The notes beneath the pieces were generated by a model that did not search any database, was not told where the DNA came from, and worked only from the letters and a program-made list of their open reading frames with translations. The translations under genes and the position numbers were made by a program. From assembly GCF_050296195.1 (NCBI RefSeq), contig NZ_JBNKRB010000042.1: a DNA stretch of 64,000 nucleotides, one strand, 5' to 3'. The stretch comes from Gynuella sp050296195 (lineage in GTDB: Bacteria > Pseudomonadota > Gammaproteobacteria > Pseudomonadales > Natronospirillaceae). Below, piece by piece: positions 44,772 through 53,924 of this stretch. Position 1 is the first letter of the stretch. Each line of letters begins with the position of its first letter.

Positions 44772-45959
44772 TTACAGTACAGACGCAATAGATTCACACA
44801 AATAATCAAGATTACCTTTGGTCATACCTGCAACATTAATGCGCCCAGAACCAACCATGTAGATTCCAAAGTCTTTTTTAAGCAGTTCTACCTGCTCTTT
44901 TGAAAGACCCGAAAATGAGAACATACCATTTTGCTGATTAATAAAGCTAAAATCCTGCTGAACCCCCCTCTCAGCCAACTTTGCCACAAACAATTCGCGC
45001 ATCTCCCTGATACGGTTACGCATCATGGCAACTTCATCAATCCATTGTGCTTTCAATGTCGGGTTACTGAGTACTGCAGTTACAACTAAGGCTCCATGCG
45101 CAGGTGGATTTGAGTAGTTTGACCGAACAATGACTTTAATTTGAGAGAAGGCATTTGTGGCTGCCTGTGCATCTTTCGCAACTAGCGTTATCGCACCTAC
45201 TCGCTCGTTATACAAACCAAAGTTCTTGGAAAAGGAACTGGAAACAATGAGTTCATCGACCTTCTCAGCAAATGCCCTCAACCCACCGGCATCCTCATCC
45301 ACACCTTGAGCAAATCCTTGATATGCAAAATCAAAGTATGGCAACCATCCTTTCCGCATCGCGACTGCGGCAAGTTGATGCCACTGCTCTATAGTCGGAT
45401 CAACCCCAGTAGGGTTATGACAGCAGCCGTGAAGCAACACAACATCGCCTGCAGCGACTTGCTGCAAGTCTTCAAGCATACCGTCGAAATCCAGCGAGCG
45501 GGTTTCGCTGTTATAATAACGATATTGGGCAACTTCAAAGCCAGCAGCTGTAAAAACAGCATTGTGATTTGCCCAGGTTGGATTACTGATCCAGACCTTA
45601 CGGGCTCCGCCCTGTTTCACCAGAAAGTCAGCCCCTACCCTCAAAGCACCAGTACCACCTGGTGCCTGAGCAGTCACAGCGCGCCCAGAGGAAACAATCT
45701 CAGAATCCCCAAACAGCAACTGCTGTACATGCTGACCATATTCTTCAATTCCAGAAATACTGAGATATCCTTTGGTTTTCTCCGTCTCCAACATTAACTT
45801 CTCAGCTTCTTTGACCGAATTCAAAATAGGCGTATTACCCTGTTCATCCTTAAATACACCGACCCCAAGATTAATTTTATTTTCCCGTGAGTCTTTCTTA
45901 TATGCATCTGTAAGACCAAGAATGGGGTCGGCTGGTGCCAACGAAATGGATTCAAACAT
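44772..45959 (-). CDS. aspC: Aspartate/aromatic aminotransferase
   Basis: This class I PLP aminotransferase moves amino groups between aspartate or aromatic amino acids and 2-oxoglutarate. The 395-residue protein follows AspC/TyrB closely: PADPILGLTDAYKKD, KINLGVGVF, TAQAPGGTGALRVGADFL, and the PLP-Lys in SSSFSKNFGLYNERVGA. C-terminal GMFSFSGLSKEQV and the Arg in SGRINVAGM (carboxylate binding) are present. Choice between Asp and aromatic preference cannot be made by eye. The same gene is beside uvrB in pseudomonads. Confidence 0.92.
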   Translation of the reverse strand: MFESISLAPADPILGLTDAYKKDSRENKINLGVGVFKDEQGNTPILNSVKEAEKLMLETEKTKGYLSISGIEEYGQHVQQLLFGDSEIVSSGRAVTAQAPGGTGALRVGADFLVKQGGARKVWISNPTWANHNAVFTAAGFEVAQYRYYNSETRSLDFDGMLEDLQQVAAGDVVLLHGCCHNPTGVDPTIEQWHQLAAVAMRKGWLPYFDFAYQGFAQGVDEDAGGLRAFAEKVDELIVSSSFSKNFGLYNERVGAITLVAKDAQAATNAFSQIKVIVRSNYSNPPAHGALVVTAVLSNPTLKAQWIDEVAMMRNRIREMRELFVAKLAERGVQQDFSFINQQNGMFSFSGLSKEQVELLKKDFGIYMVGSGRINVAGMTKGNLDYLCESIASVL

Positions 45960-46273
45960 GATTTCTGCCTTTTAGGGTTCAAAGTGTGAGTATCAGCATA
46001 GTGAATGCAAGCGGATAAATTATAGAAAAAACTCAAAAAATTGCACCATTTATTATGGTTTTTTTAATATCAATAACTATTGGTTATCGATTAGACCAAC
46101 ATTTTATAACAGTGGGTTTAGAATACGGAGAAAATTTAGAATAAAAGGCTTTTGGAATTAAAAAGCCTGAACACTTTAGATCAATTATCGACTCACTATG
46201 CAATACATCTATTGATCTTTCTGGTACAAATCGGGATCCTTCCACACTCACATGTTCATGACCAACCTTACAG
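45960..46273. other. Divergent AT-rich spacer between aspC and the glycosyltransferase
   Basis: No gene is seen. For aspC there is a consensus -10 TATAAT on the minus strand (46024-46019) with a weak -35, giving a leader of about 50 nt. A small hairpin TTGGT/ACCAA lies at 46081-46100. It marks the start of the AT-rich polysaccharide locus. Confidence 0.4.
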
Positions 46274-47113
46274 ATGAAACCCAAAGAAATTCCTCCCTCT
46301 TTATTTAGAGCGCTCCAACTTCAATTACTATCCCCCAAAAACCTTCATCTAGTGACTGCAGATACTGCTGCCGAGTGTATTGTTAGCCTAACATCAATTG
46401 AATCCAGGCTTGGCATTGTTCACCTCACGATCCGCAGTTTACTGGCTCAAACCTTGAAGCCTGAGAAAGTTGTCTTGTGGCTCAATGACAAACTTAAAAC
46501 CAAAATACCCAGCAGCCTAAAAAAACTCACTGGCGATCGGTTTGAAATTCGTTTTTCTGACCAAAACAGCGCTCATAGAAAACTCGTCGAAAGTCTGCGT
46601 ATCTACCCTGAAAAAACCATCATTACATGTGATGATGACCAAATGTACCATAAGACTTGGCTGCAACGCTTATGGCAGGACCACAAAGACTACCCCAGAG
46701 ATATTATCGCTCATGAGGCCCGCGAGATAAGCTGGGACAAAGACGACCAATGGGCTCCATATAAAAATTGGCCTTGGCAAAAACCAGGACTCTCCAGCCC
46801 TCGCACCATAGCTATTGGTTTTGGAGGAGTCCTTTATCCAGCCAACATTTTTGATGATGAAATATTAAATCGGGAGAAATATGAGCAAGTTGCGCCAAGA
46901 GCCGACGACCTATGGTTCAAAGCCATGAGCATCAGAAATGGAATTACATACAGAAGAAGCACAAGCCCTCCTCCAAAACCACTTGTTATAGTAAGATCCC
47001 AAAAGGACTCATTACAGAAACATAACGTCAGGCAAGATGGAAACCTGGAACAATGGTTGAAAATTTGTGCTCTTTACGGTATTCAGACTGAACAGTTAAT
47101 GGATTATCATTAA
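46274..47113 (+). CDS. Putative GT-A glycosyltransferase
   Basis: The 279-residue soluble protein has the layout of a GT-A transferase. VSLTSIESRLGIVHLTIRSLL resembles the nucleotide-sugar start of family 2, ITCDDDQMY is a DxD metal motif, and GFGGVLYPANIF with RADDLWFKAM is the acceptor-side and catalytic-base region of related enzymes. The sugar donor is unknown. It is at the border of the polysaccharide locus, on the opposite strand to most of it, and has no clear Shine-Dalgarno. Confidence 0.7.
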   Translation: MKPKEIPPSLFRALQLQLLSPKNLHLVTADTAAECIVSLTSIESRLGIVHLTIRSLLAQTLKPEKVVLWLNDKLKTKIPSSLKKLTGDRFEIRFSDQNSAHRKLVESLRIYPEKTIITCDDDQMYHKTWLQRLWQDHKDYPRDIIAHEAREISWDKDDQWAPYKNWPWQKPGLSSPRTIAIGFGGVLYPANIFDDEILNREKYEQVAPRADDLWFKAMSIRNGITYRRSTSPPPKPLVIVRSQKDSLQKHNVRQDGNLEQWLKICALYGIQTEQLMDYH

Positions 47114-47294
47114 GGCCCTATGCAATGATCAGCACACCACCCTCAGTGATCTGCAGTCTCACAGCTAATTTTCAGATACCAGATATATATCAGGATACCA
47201 AGTATTTGAAGATGCCATAATGATTTCCAAGTATTTAATTACCGCACAATATTCAAGACTCTTTCACACCAGCAGTAGTAGCTAATAAAATACA

Positions 47295-48629
47295 ATGACC
47301 CATTTTCAGAACAAATTGCAGAATATCATTGACCAATACTTCCCTTCAGAATATTACCGAGGAGGAACATATTTAACAGCTATTGGCATACTCTCAGCAT
47401 TAACGTCTATATTTGTAAAACTGCTCACACCAATATCCGTAAATCGATTTCCAGAAGCAATTATGGTGATCACATTCCTGATTGCTCTTTACCAACAAAG
47501 AAAACACATAAAACCTGGAATGACAGCGCTACTAGTGGCAACGTCAATAATAATGCCGATTTTATTTTTTGGGATCAACTATATTCGAGATCCATATACA
47601 GCCGTTAAATATATGGATTTGGATAAACTGCTTAAGCTTTTTATGTTTGTACCAGTTGCCTGGTGGCTGGGTGGTAAGTTAGAGAATTGGCTGAAATTAG
47701 TTGTTGTGTTTTTTTTAGGCCTGCTGCTAGCTATCCTAATGACTCCGGAGTTATACAACATTTCCAGCATATTAAAAAATGGCCAGGTTCCTCAGCTGGA
47801 GTTAAGAAATCATCAGCATGAAAGCATCTACTTCTCCGTTCTTGTATTACCGTTCATTTTTTTCTCGATTTATCTGCTTAAATTCAAAAAATATTTCTTA
47901 CTAGCATGTTCCGTCAGCATGTCGATTATAGGTATGTTGGGAGTAATTATACTGCAAACTAGAGCAACGTGGGTCGCTCTTTTTTTAGCTGCGATAATTA
48001 CATTAATTATAAAACTCTTTTTGGGAAAACAAACAAAGCCAAAGTTAATCGCAATTGTTGCTTTTGCTCTACTCTCAATCACCACGTTTACGATATTCAA
48101 TAACTCTTATCATTTGCGAGCAAGGCTATTTGCCGAAAACAAAACAATCATTCTTTTTCTAAAAGGAAACTATGCCGAGATCCCATACTCAAGTCTAGGC
48201 ATAAGAATACACAGCTGGATAGAGGCTAAAGACTGGATAGCTCAGAAACCCTGGATTGGGTGGGGGTTATGGGCTCGTGCAGATGTAATAAAAACATCCA
48301 ACACGTTACCTGATCGTATAAAAGAACAATATGGTCACCTTCATAACTCTTTCATAGAAATTATGATTGCGTACGGGATAATCGGTCTCCTATTTTTATC
48401 ACTGTATTTTATTTTAATAACCATAATTAGCATTAAAATACATAATATACCTATCGGATACTACTCGTTTTTTTTTATAACATTCTACATCATTGCAAAC
48501 TGTACAGAATCTTATATTGTAATGTGGAATGGAGTATACATATTATCTATTATGTTTTCACTTCCATTTACCATGTACTTGGGTTTTATAGAAGCTCAAA
48601 AAAATACTTCTATACCTACCCAAAAATAA
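47295..48629 (+). CDS. O-antigen ligase / polymerase family protein (WaaL/Wzy-like)
   Basis: The 444-residue protein has about 11-12 membrane helices and a large loop with GIRIHSWIEAKDWIAQKPWIGWG and GHLHNSFIEIMIAYGIIGLL, the Wzy_C motif with the functionally important His. Such proteins ligate O-antigen to lipid A-core (WaaL), polymerise repeats or glycosylate pilin. A polymerase-like protein occurs elsewhere in the locus (56213-57439), so ligase is the better guess here. Its last 72 bp overlap the 3' end of the convergent flippase gene. Confidence 0.82.
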   Translation: MTHFQNKLQNIIDQYFPSEYYRGGTYLTAIGILSALTSIFVKLLTPISVNRFPEAIMVITFLIALYQQRKHIKPGMTALLVATSIIMPILFFGINYIRDPYTAVKYMDLDKLLKLFMFVPVAWWLGGKLENWLKLVVVFFLGLLLAILMTPELYNISSILKNGQVPQLELRNHQHESIYFSVLVLPFIFFSIYLLKFKKYFLLACSVSMSIIGMLGVIILQTRATWVALFLAAIITLIIKLFLGKQTKPKLIAIVAFALLSITTFTIFNNSYHLRARLFAENKTIILFLKGNYAEIPYSSLGIRIHSWIEAKDWIAQKPWIGWGLWARADVIKTSNTLPDRIKEQYGHLHNSFIEIMIAYGIIGLLFLSLYFILITIISIKIHNIPIGYYSFFFITFYIIANCTESYIVMWNGVYILSIMFSLPFTMYLGFIEAQKNTSIPTQK

Positions 48630-50048
48630 TAGCAACCCACTAAAGACAGACGAAAACAGCAATACCGCAAAACTCGACACCAGGTTATTCAAAAGAGTTT
48701 GAGAAGGCAAAAAACCACTTAAAACAGACGAAAGATACAAAATAGCAAGTGAAAAAATGAATACTACAATACCGACGAAAAAATATTTAAACTGATATAT
48801 CAGTAAAAAATAAACAGTTACCCCATTAATCAAATATGCCCAACCAAATACAGACAGTCCAATTGATGTATTGACTCCCAGCAAGAAAATAGCCCCAAAA
48901 AAAAGTCCTAGTGAAGTAGAAAAAGAAAAGGCTCTATTTTGGCGAAAAGCATTATTTAATTTTAAAAGTTGATAATTTAATGCATGTATAAATATTGACA
49001 CGCCATATATTTGTAAAATGGAAGAGGTCAAGTATGTCCCATTTGCATCAAATACACCGTACTCGAATAATAAAGATACAAGAAAATCAGCTTTAACAAC
49101 AATTAATGACGAAAAAGGCAATAACAAAAATAATATAACCATGTGAAGCTTATCAAGAATATACTCACTACGAGTTTTATCACTTGAACTAATGTTGGCT
49201 AATACTAAAAAGCCCAATGGAACTGCAATTAATGCCATACTCGTATCACTTACAAACCTGGCAATATCAAGTGCAGCAACGGTAGACTCATTAAACTGTG
49301 AGGCAACATTTCTTTCTATTATAATGTATCCTTGCAAGAATATGGGAAGCAAAACCAAAGGTTTCATCGTCTTCCACAACCTAGCTGCAAAAACCAACAA
49401 TTGCTTATAGGTTGGAAACCGGATAAGAAACCAGTTTCGCGAAAAAATATACAGAACACATAGACAAAAAAGGCAAACCTGACTAATTGTAAATGTGATA
49501 GCCAAGTAATATATATCTTTTTCAATATAAGAAATTAATACACCAGAAATAATTCCTAAATTAATAAATGAAGGACGCACTGACTGTATTAAATAGCTAC
49601 CAAAAGCCATTGCTAAATATCCCAAAGCACTTGTTCCGATAATAAATGGTATGGAAACAATAAATACTTTAAGCAAGCGGACACTTATGAGCATAGTTTC
49701 ATTACTAAATCCCGACGCTAACAAACGCACCCATATCTCCGCGATAGGATAGATGGTTATAACCAAGAAAACACCGATTAACATAACGAAAAAAAATAAG
49801 CTTATGAAGTAGCTTAGCGCCAGTTGATCTGACACTTTTCTATACTTATTAAAAACAGGTAAACAGCCCGCTGATAGCAAATCTTGTGTCAGAAAATTAA
49901 TGGGAATAAATACGCCAGCTTGTGCAATACGTAAAGCTGCCGCGGTACTTGTGACTCCGAAAGCCCAAGCTAATAGAAACTCTCTAACCAAGCCTAGTAG
50001 CTTACTTAAAAAGTTACCAGTAAACAGGTACATAAAGGCTTTAAACAT
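48558..50048 (-). CDS. MurJ/MviN-type polysaccharide flippase
   Basis: The 496-residue protein has about 13-14 membrane segments and MviN-like features: GNFLSKLLGLVREFLLAWAFG at the N-terminus and RVFIPI-like (AGVFIPINFL) start regions. It belongs to the MOP superfamily of lipid-linked oligosaccharide flippases. Its position within a polysaccharide locus, rather than in a housekeeping context, suggests it moves the undecaprenyl-linked repeat unit (Wzx role), but MurJ-like lipid II activity cannot be excluded. It overlaps the upstream glycosyltransferase by 8 bp. Confidence 0.82.
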   Translation of the reverse strand: MFKAFMYLFTGNFLSKLLGLVREFLLAWAFGVTSTAAALRIAQAGVFIPINFLTQDLLSAGCLPVFNKYRKVSDQLALSYFISLFFFVMLIGVFLVITIYPIAEIWVRLLASGFSNETMLISVRLLKVFIVSIPFIIGTSALGYLAMAFGSYLIQSVRPSFINLGIISGVLISYIEKDIYYLAITFTISQVCLFCLCVLYIFSRNWFLIRFPTYKQLLVFAARLWKTMKPLVLLPIFLQGYIIIERNVASQFNESTVAALDIARFVSDTSMALIAVPLGFLVLANISSSDKTRSEYILDKLHMVILFLLLPFSSLIVVKADFLVSLLFEYGVFDANGTYLTSSILQIYGVSIFIHALNYQLLKLNNAFRQNRAFSFSTSLGLFFGAIFLLGVNTSIGLSVFGWAYLINGVTVYFLLIYQFKYFFVGIVVFIFSLAILYLSSVLSGFLPSQTLLNNLVSSFAVLLFSSVFSGLLLFLGRYRSIFLSFYKTQVHGKWK

Positions 50049-51141
50049 GATATTTATCTATCAGAAATAGATACTTTTTAATAACGCTTGACCAAGAGTA
50101 TTTAATAACACTATCTTTTATGATTTTGCTTTCTAATAATGTGGTCCTTCGTATTTTATTTGCAATATCTATTGGATCTTGCGAGCAAAAAAAGCCATTA
50201 ACATTTTCCATAATAAAATCTGAAGAGCTCCCTGTATTAGTCATCACCACCGGGGTACCGCTCGCAATAGCTTCAATCGCAACCAGTCCCCATGGTTCAA
50301 AATCAGCAGGTAGTACAAAACAATCTGCAAGCCGGTAGAATTTTTCAACATCATATCGTTTGCCCAAAAAAAACACTCTGTTCAACAGTTGTGCTGAACT
50401 CAGATTAACAGAGACCTCTCTCCATTGATCCTGGTCTCCTCCGATTACGATAAGGTTCCATTCTGGAGACAAAAAACCTAAGCTTTCAATGGCCCATCGC
50501 AACCCCTTACGCTTAAACTCATGCCCCACAAACAGAATTTTTCGTTCTTCGTTAGGAATGCTTAATGAACTAAAATCATCGGGCAAAAGAGAATTGTCTG
50601 AAAAACGATCTAAGTCCACCCCATTGGGGATTATATATATATCTGAACAAATTCCTGGATAATAATACAGCAATTCTTTCTTTTGCTGTTCGGAAAAGCA
50701 AACAACACTAGAATGAATACCGAGTCTGTGCCTAACTTCCTCTCTGACATATATGAAAAGATGCATAGGATTACGAACACATGCAACAAACAACCCCCCT
50801 CGTTGTTTCACCATACCCTTATGGAGTCCATGATTAATATATATCTGCCCACATAAAAAATCATTATGGCTTATTATGATACAATCTTTTTGGGGGTACT
50901 TTAAAAAAAGCACAATACTTCCAACTGTTGTCGCCCATATAATCTCGAAGAATAGCCATAACTTTTGAAAAAACCTAGATTTAAATTTTCTCGGTTTTAG
51001 CCCCGTATTAGTCAAAGTAAAGTCAACTACATCATATCCATTATCCTTAAATTGTCTTGTTAAATTCAACGCGACACTACTAATTCCCCCGTGAGAATCA
51101 ATTTGGCGAGCGGCATTAACTATAGTTTTCTTTTTCGACAT
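50041..51141 (-). CDS. Glycosyltransferase family 4 protein
   Basis: The 366-residue GT-B protein has NGVDLDRF, the C-domain start ILFVGHEFKRKGL and the donor-binding EPWGLVAIEAIASGTPVV with the E-x7-E pattern. GT4 retaining enzymes transfer hexoses such as mannose or glucose from nucleotide sugars. It overlaps its upstream neighbour by 22 bp and the flippase by 8 bp. The specific sugar is unknown. Confidence 0.88.
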   Translation of the reverse strand: MSKKKTIVNAARQIDSHGGISSVALNLTRQFKDNGYDVVDFTLTNTGLKPRKFKSRFFQKLWLFFEIIWATTVGSIVLFLKYPQKDCIIISHNDFLCGQIYINHGLHKGMVKQRGGLFVACVRNPMHLFIYVREEVRHRLGIHSSVVCFSEQQKKELLYYYPGICSDIYIIPNGVDLDRFSDNSLLPDDFSSLSIPNEERKILFVGHEFKRKGLRWAIESLGFLSPEWNLIVIGGDQDQWREVSVNLSSAQLLNRVFFLGKRYDVEKFYRLADCFVLPADFEPWGLVAIEAIASGTPVVMTNTGSSSDFIMENVNGFFCSQDPIDIANKIRRTTLLESKIIKDSVIKYSWSSVIKKYLFLIDKYHV

Positions 51142-52238
51142 AATTTTTTACATATTTGATCATATTTCTTTAAAACATTATCTACATAATATTCTTCCGG
51201 CAGTACAGGCTGTGTTCCTGACAATGCCATCTTAATCTTAAGAGCGATGTCCCTGGTATCATTTGCGTTAACACTATAAATTCCATCAATTTCAGGCAAA
51301 TATTTAACAAGATGCTCCGATACAACAACAGGAAGTCCCGATGCCAGAGCCTCCAATATATTCAATGGATATCCTTCAATTCTAGTAGTAGTAAACAAGA
51401 AAACATTTGCGCGGTTTAAAAAGCCATATACACTTTCTCTAGAAATATTGCCGTGAAATATAATATTTTTATAACCGTAAGCCTTCTTCTTTAGCCAAAT
51501 AATATCAGGCCCACCACCTGCAATGTGTAATTCTATTGACTCTAGCCCAGGATCTTTAAAGGCTTCTATCGCCAAGTGCACTCCTTTTTGCCGATGCAAT
51601 CGACTAATCCAACAAACTTTAGCTACATTATTTTTTTCTATTCCATCATACGAATCTAAAATAACTCTGTGCACTCCATTCCTCACGAGGAAGCACTTCG
51701 TTGGAGAAATATTTAAAGGCCATTTTTGTAGATCACTAAAAACAACATCACCCACAGCTATAAATGCATCAAAATGCTTATAACGGAAAACATCCAAGAA
51801 AAGGTGATAGACATTCTTCACTGATTTAAAATAAGCCATCAATGAGTGACTATTAAATTTAGCTTTTATCTCCGCTCTGGACGTTCCATGGCTTTGCATA
51901 ATAACAGGAATCGTCCTTTCGGCATACTGAGCAATTGACAGCGCACTCGTCGAAACACTAATAACACAGTCAAAGTCTTCCTGGCGGATTTTGAAATACT
52001 CTAAGGACTTTTGCCACCAGCGCATACTGTATTTGCCTCCACGACACCCCTTTAATCCGACAAGCTCAAAGTTTATCTTTCTATGATATTCCTCTGATTT
52101 ATTGTCTGGAAATTCTGTTGTAAGCATAACAACCTGGTGCCCTAGTTCGACCAAAAATCTCGCAGTATCTTGAGCAAAATATTCCATTCCCCCCGTCTGG
52201 TGTAATGGGATTGAACGACTAACTACTAAATATCTCAT
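51120..52238 (-). CDS. Glycosyltransferase family 4 protein
   Basis: The 372-residue GT-B protein begins MRYLVVSRSIPLHQTGGMEYF, a typical GT4 N-domain, and has WISRLHRQKGVHLAIEAF and the donor-site EGYPLNILEALASGLPVVV. Overlaps of 4 bp upstream and 22 bp downstream show it is one operon with the other transferases. The GDP-mannose made by ManC is one possible donor. Confidence 0.88.
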   Translation of the reverse strand: MRYLVVSRSIPLHQTGGMEYFAQDTARFLVELGHQVVMLTTEFPDNKSEEYHRKINFELVGLKGCRGGKYSMRWWQKSLEYFKIRQEDFDCVISVSTSALSIAQYAERTIPVIMQSHGTSRAEIKAKFNSHSLMAYFKSVKNVYHLFLDVFRYKHFDAFIAVGDVVFSDLQKWPLNISPTKCFLVRNGVHRVILDSYDGIEKNNVAKVCWISRLHRQKGVHLAIEAFKDPGLESIELHIAGGGPDIIWLKKKAYGYKNIIFHGNISRESVYGFLNRANVFLFTTTRIEGYPLNILEALASGLPVVVSEHLVKYLPEIDGIYSVNANDTRDIALKIKMALSGTQPVLPEEYYVDNVLKKYDQICKKLCRKRKL

Positions 52239-53368
52239 TGCCGTCCCGCTATAATGTTTTGATAAATCTGCTCGAGTTTCTCTGTATTCTTTAATACATC
52301 AAATTTTTGTTTTACATGCTCTACAGCATTGAGAGACAGCCTTCTATAGGTTTCTGGGTCTACATATAGGGAGTTTATTTTTTCTGCCAAAATATCAACA
52401 TCTTTCTCAGGTACCAAGTATCCCGTTTCATCGTTTATAACGGCCTCAGGAATGCCTCCATGGTTAGTGGCAACAACAGGCAGGCCAGATATCGCGGCTT
52501 CCAAAAACACCATCCCTAAGCCCTCAGAATCACCGTCATTTGCAGAAATACTAGGGACACATAAAGCATCAGACTGACTCATAATATTTTGCACCTCTTG
52601 ATAAGTTATTTGGCCTAAAAATTTAACAGACCGAGAAAGACCCATGGCATCAGTCTCCCTTTTTAACTTATTCGATAAAGGACCATCACCACCAATAATC
52701 AGATTGATCTTAGGGTTATTTAGTTTATGTAGTGCTCTCAAAAGATAAATGGTGCCTTTTTTCTCTGTAAGTCTTGCCAGATGGAAAAGAGTAAAAGGCT
52801 GCTCAAATGTTCTCTCTCTGGGTGTAGCTGCAAATAAGCTTGTATCAACCCCAATATAGTGGGTAACCAATTTATCTTCCGGGAAGCCAGCTTGAAGTGC
52901 CATCCGATAAATAAAATCACTAACACATATAAATTTCGAACACGTATCTATAAGTTCTGATTGATGAAAAAAATATTTTATCCAGCTTAGGTTTCGAGAC
53001 AACAACATCCTTCGCCTCGTACGGGTAACATCAAAACCATGTAATGTTACGACCAAGGGAATATCATGTTTTTTTGCATAGTAAGCAGCATAAAGACCAT
53101 CAATTGCGAAATGAGCGTGAATAATATTGGGTTTATTTTTTAAAAACCACTTATCTACAGCTTCGTTTTTATAGCTCAACCTATGAAAAAACTTGTCGAA
53201 TGCGGAAAATCTCTCTGGTACATAATGAAGGTAATTATCAACATATTCGTTTAAATACTCTGTACCCACAACTATCGGATTGAAATTATTAAAATATCTC
53301 AATGGCGTATAAATAAACGACTCGCTGGTCTTTCCAACTTGATGCCTATATATGCACGCTACATTCAT
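52235..53368 (-). CDS. Glycosyltransferase family 4 protein
   Basis: The 377-residue GT-B protein has YIGVDTSLFAATPRE, FHLARLTEKKGTIYLLRAL, IGGDGPL and EGLGMVFLEAAISGLPVVAT, the full GT4 motif set. It resembles colanic-acid-type WcaL/AmsK transferases, though that is by pattern only. It is the first gene of a run after a 556-bp gap, so a promoter may lie there. Confidence 0.88.
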   Translation of the reverse strand: MNVACIYRHQVGKTSESFIYTPLRYFNNFNPIVVGTEYLNEYVDNYLHYVPERFSAFDKFFHRLSYKNEAVDKWFLKNKPNIIHAHFAIDGLYAAYYAKKHDIPLVVTLHGFDVTRTRRRMLLSRNLSWIKYFFHQSELIDTCSKFICVSDFIYRMALQAGFPEDKLVTHYIGVDTSLFAATPRERTFEQPFTLFHLARLTEKKGTIYLLRALHKLNNPKINLIIGGDGPLSNKLKRETDAMGLSRSVKFLGQITYQEVQNIMSQSDALCVPSISANDGDSEGLGMVFLEAAISGLPVVATNHGGIPEAVINDETGYLVPEKDVDILAEKINSLYVDPETYRRLSLNAVEHVKQKFDVLKNTEKLEQIYQNIIAGRQ

Positions 53369-53924
53369 GAGAATTTACCTTTTACTTAATTCAATAAAAT
53401 TTAGGAGCATAGTATTCACATCCGAGAGATTCATTTATTTGCTTTTTGATAACTTTGAAAATAATAATAGAGTAGGATGAGAAAGAAGAAAAAACTATGA
53501 TATATGCAGTCATATCATTCACTCCAGGCTCAAGATAAAGATAATACAATGCCGTTATAGCCGTTATTTGATTTAATTATATGTTAAACCATGGCAATTA
53601 GGTCCAATATTACAAGTCATCATATAACTCTGAAACAGTATCATCGACCTATAATGCATTATATTAAAATTTTTTCAAAGAGGCATTTTACAATTTAAAA
53701 GTTCCAGATCATACAAAAAAAATATAATTATCTGCCCCTCCGAGCAATAACGAAAACTATCGAAAAAAGAGCTTGTTTAGAAATATTTAGACAGCGGACA
53801 ATCCCTCTCAGAATATAAAACAAACCCATACTTTCTCCAAGGCAGCCATAAAAAATGACGTAATACATAATTTTCATTAAACGCATAAGATATATTCGGA
53901 AAATATAATTAATACAACTGCAGC
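53369..53924. other. AT-rich gap inside the polysaccharide locus
   Basis: This 556-bp stretch has no convincing gene and is unusually AT-rich. It divides the minus-strand run into two blocks (48.6-53.4 and 53.9-61.5 kb). The only coding hint is a short minus-strand frame at 53728-53886, described separately. It may hold the promoter of the distal block or the remains of a lost gene. No terminator with a clean T-tract was seen. Confidence 0.5.
53728..53886 (-). CDS. Possible small hydrophobic protein or gene remnant
   Basis: A 52-codon frame from ATG (53886) to TAA begins MRLMKIMYYVIFYGCLGESM and ends in IARRGR, with two hydrophobic stretches and a basic tail. No ribosome site precedes it, and no family is recognised. 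It could be a remnant of a decayed locus gene or chance. Confidence 0.2.
   Translation of the reverse strand: MRLMKIMYYVIFYGCLGESMGLFYILRGIVRCLNISKQALFSIVFVIARRGR

Noticed and set aside
45078..45086. GTTGTAACT on the minus strand, the 9-base core of E. coli Ter
   Set aside because: It lies inside aspC, its flanks do not match Ter, and a 9-mer is expected by chance about once in two such windows.
46084..46284. 66-codon minus-strand frame before the glycosyltransferase
   Set aside because: It has no ribosome site and no recognisable motif, and it overlaps a better gene start.
47195..47245. Direct repeat of CCAAGTATTT
   Set aside because: Two short copies in an AT-rich spacer; likely chance.
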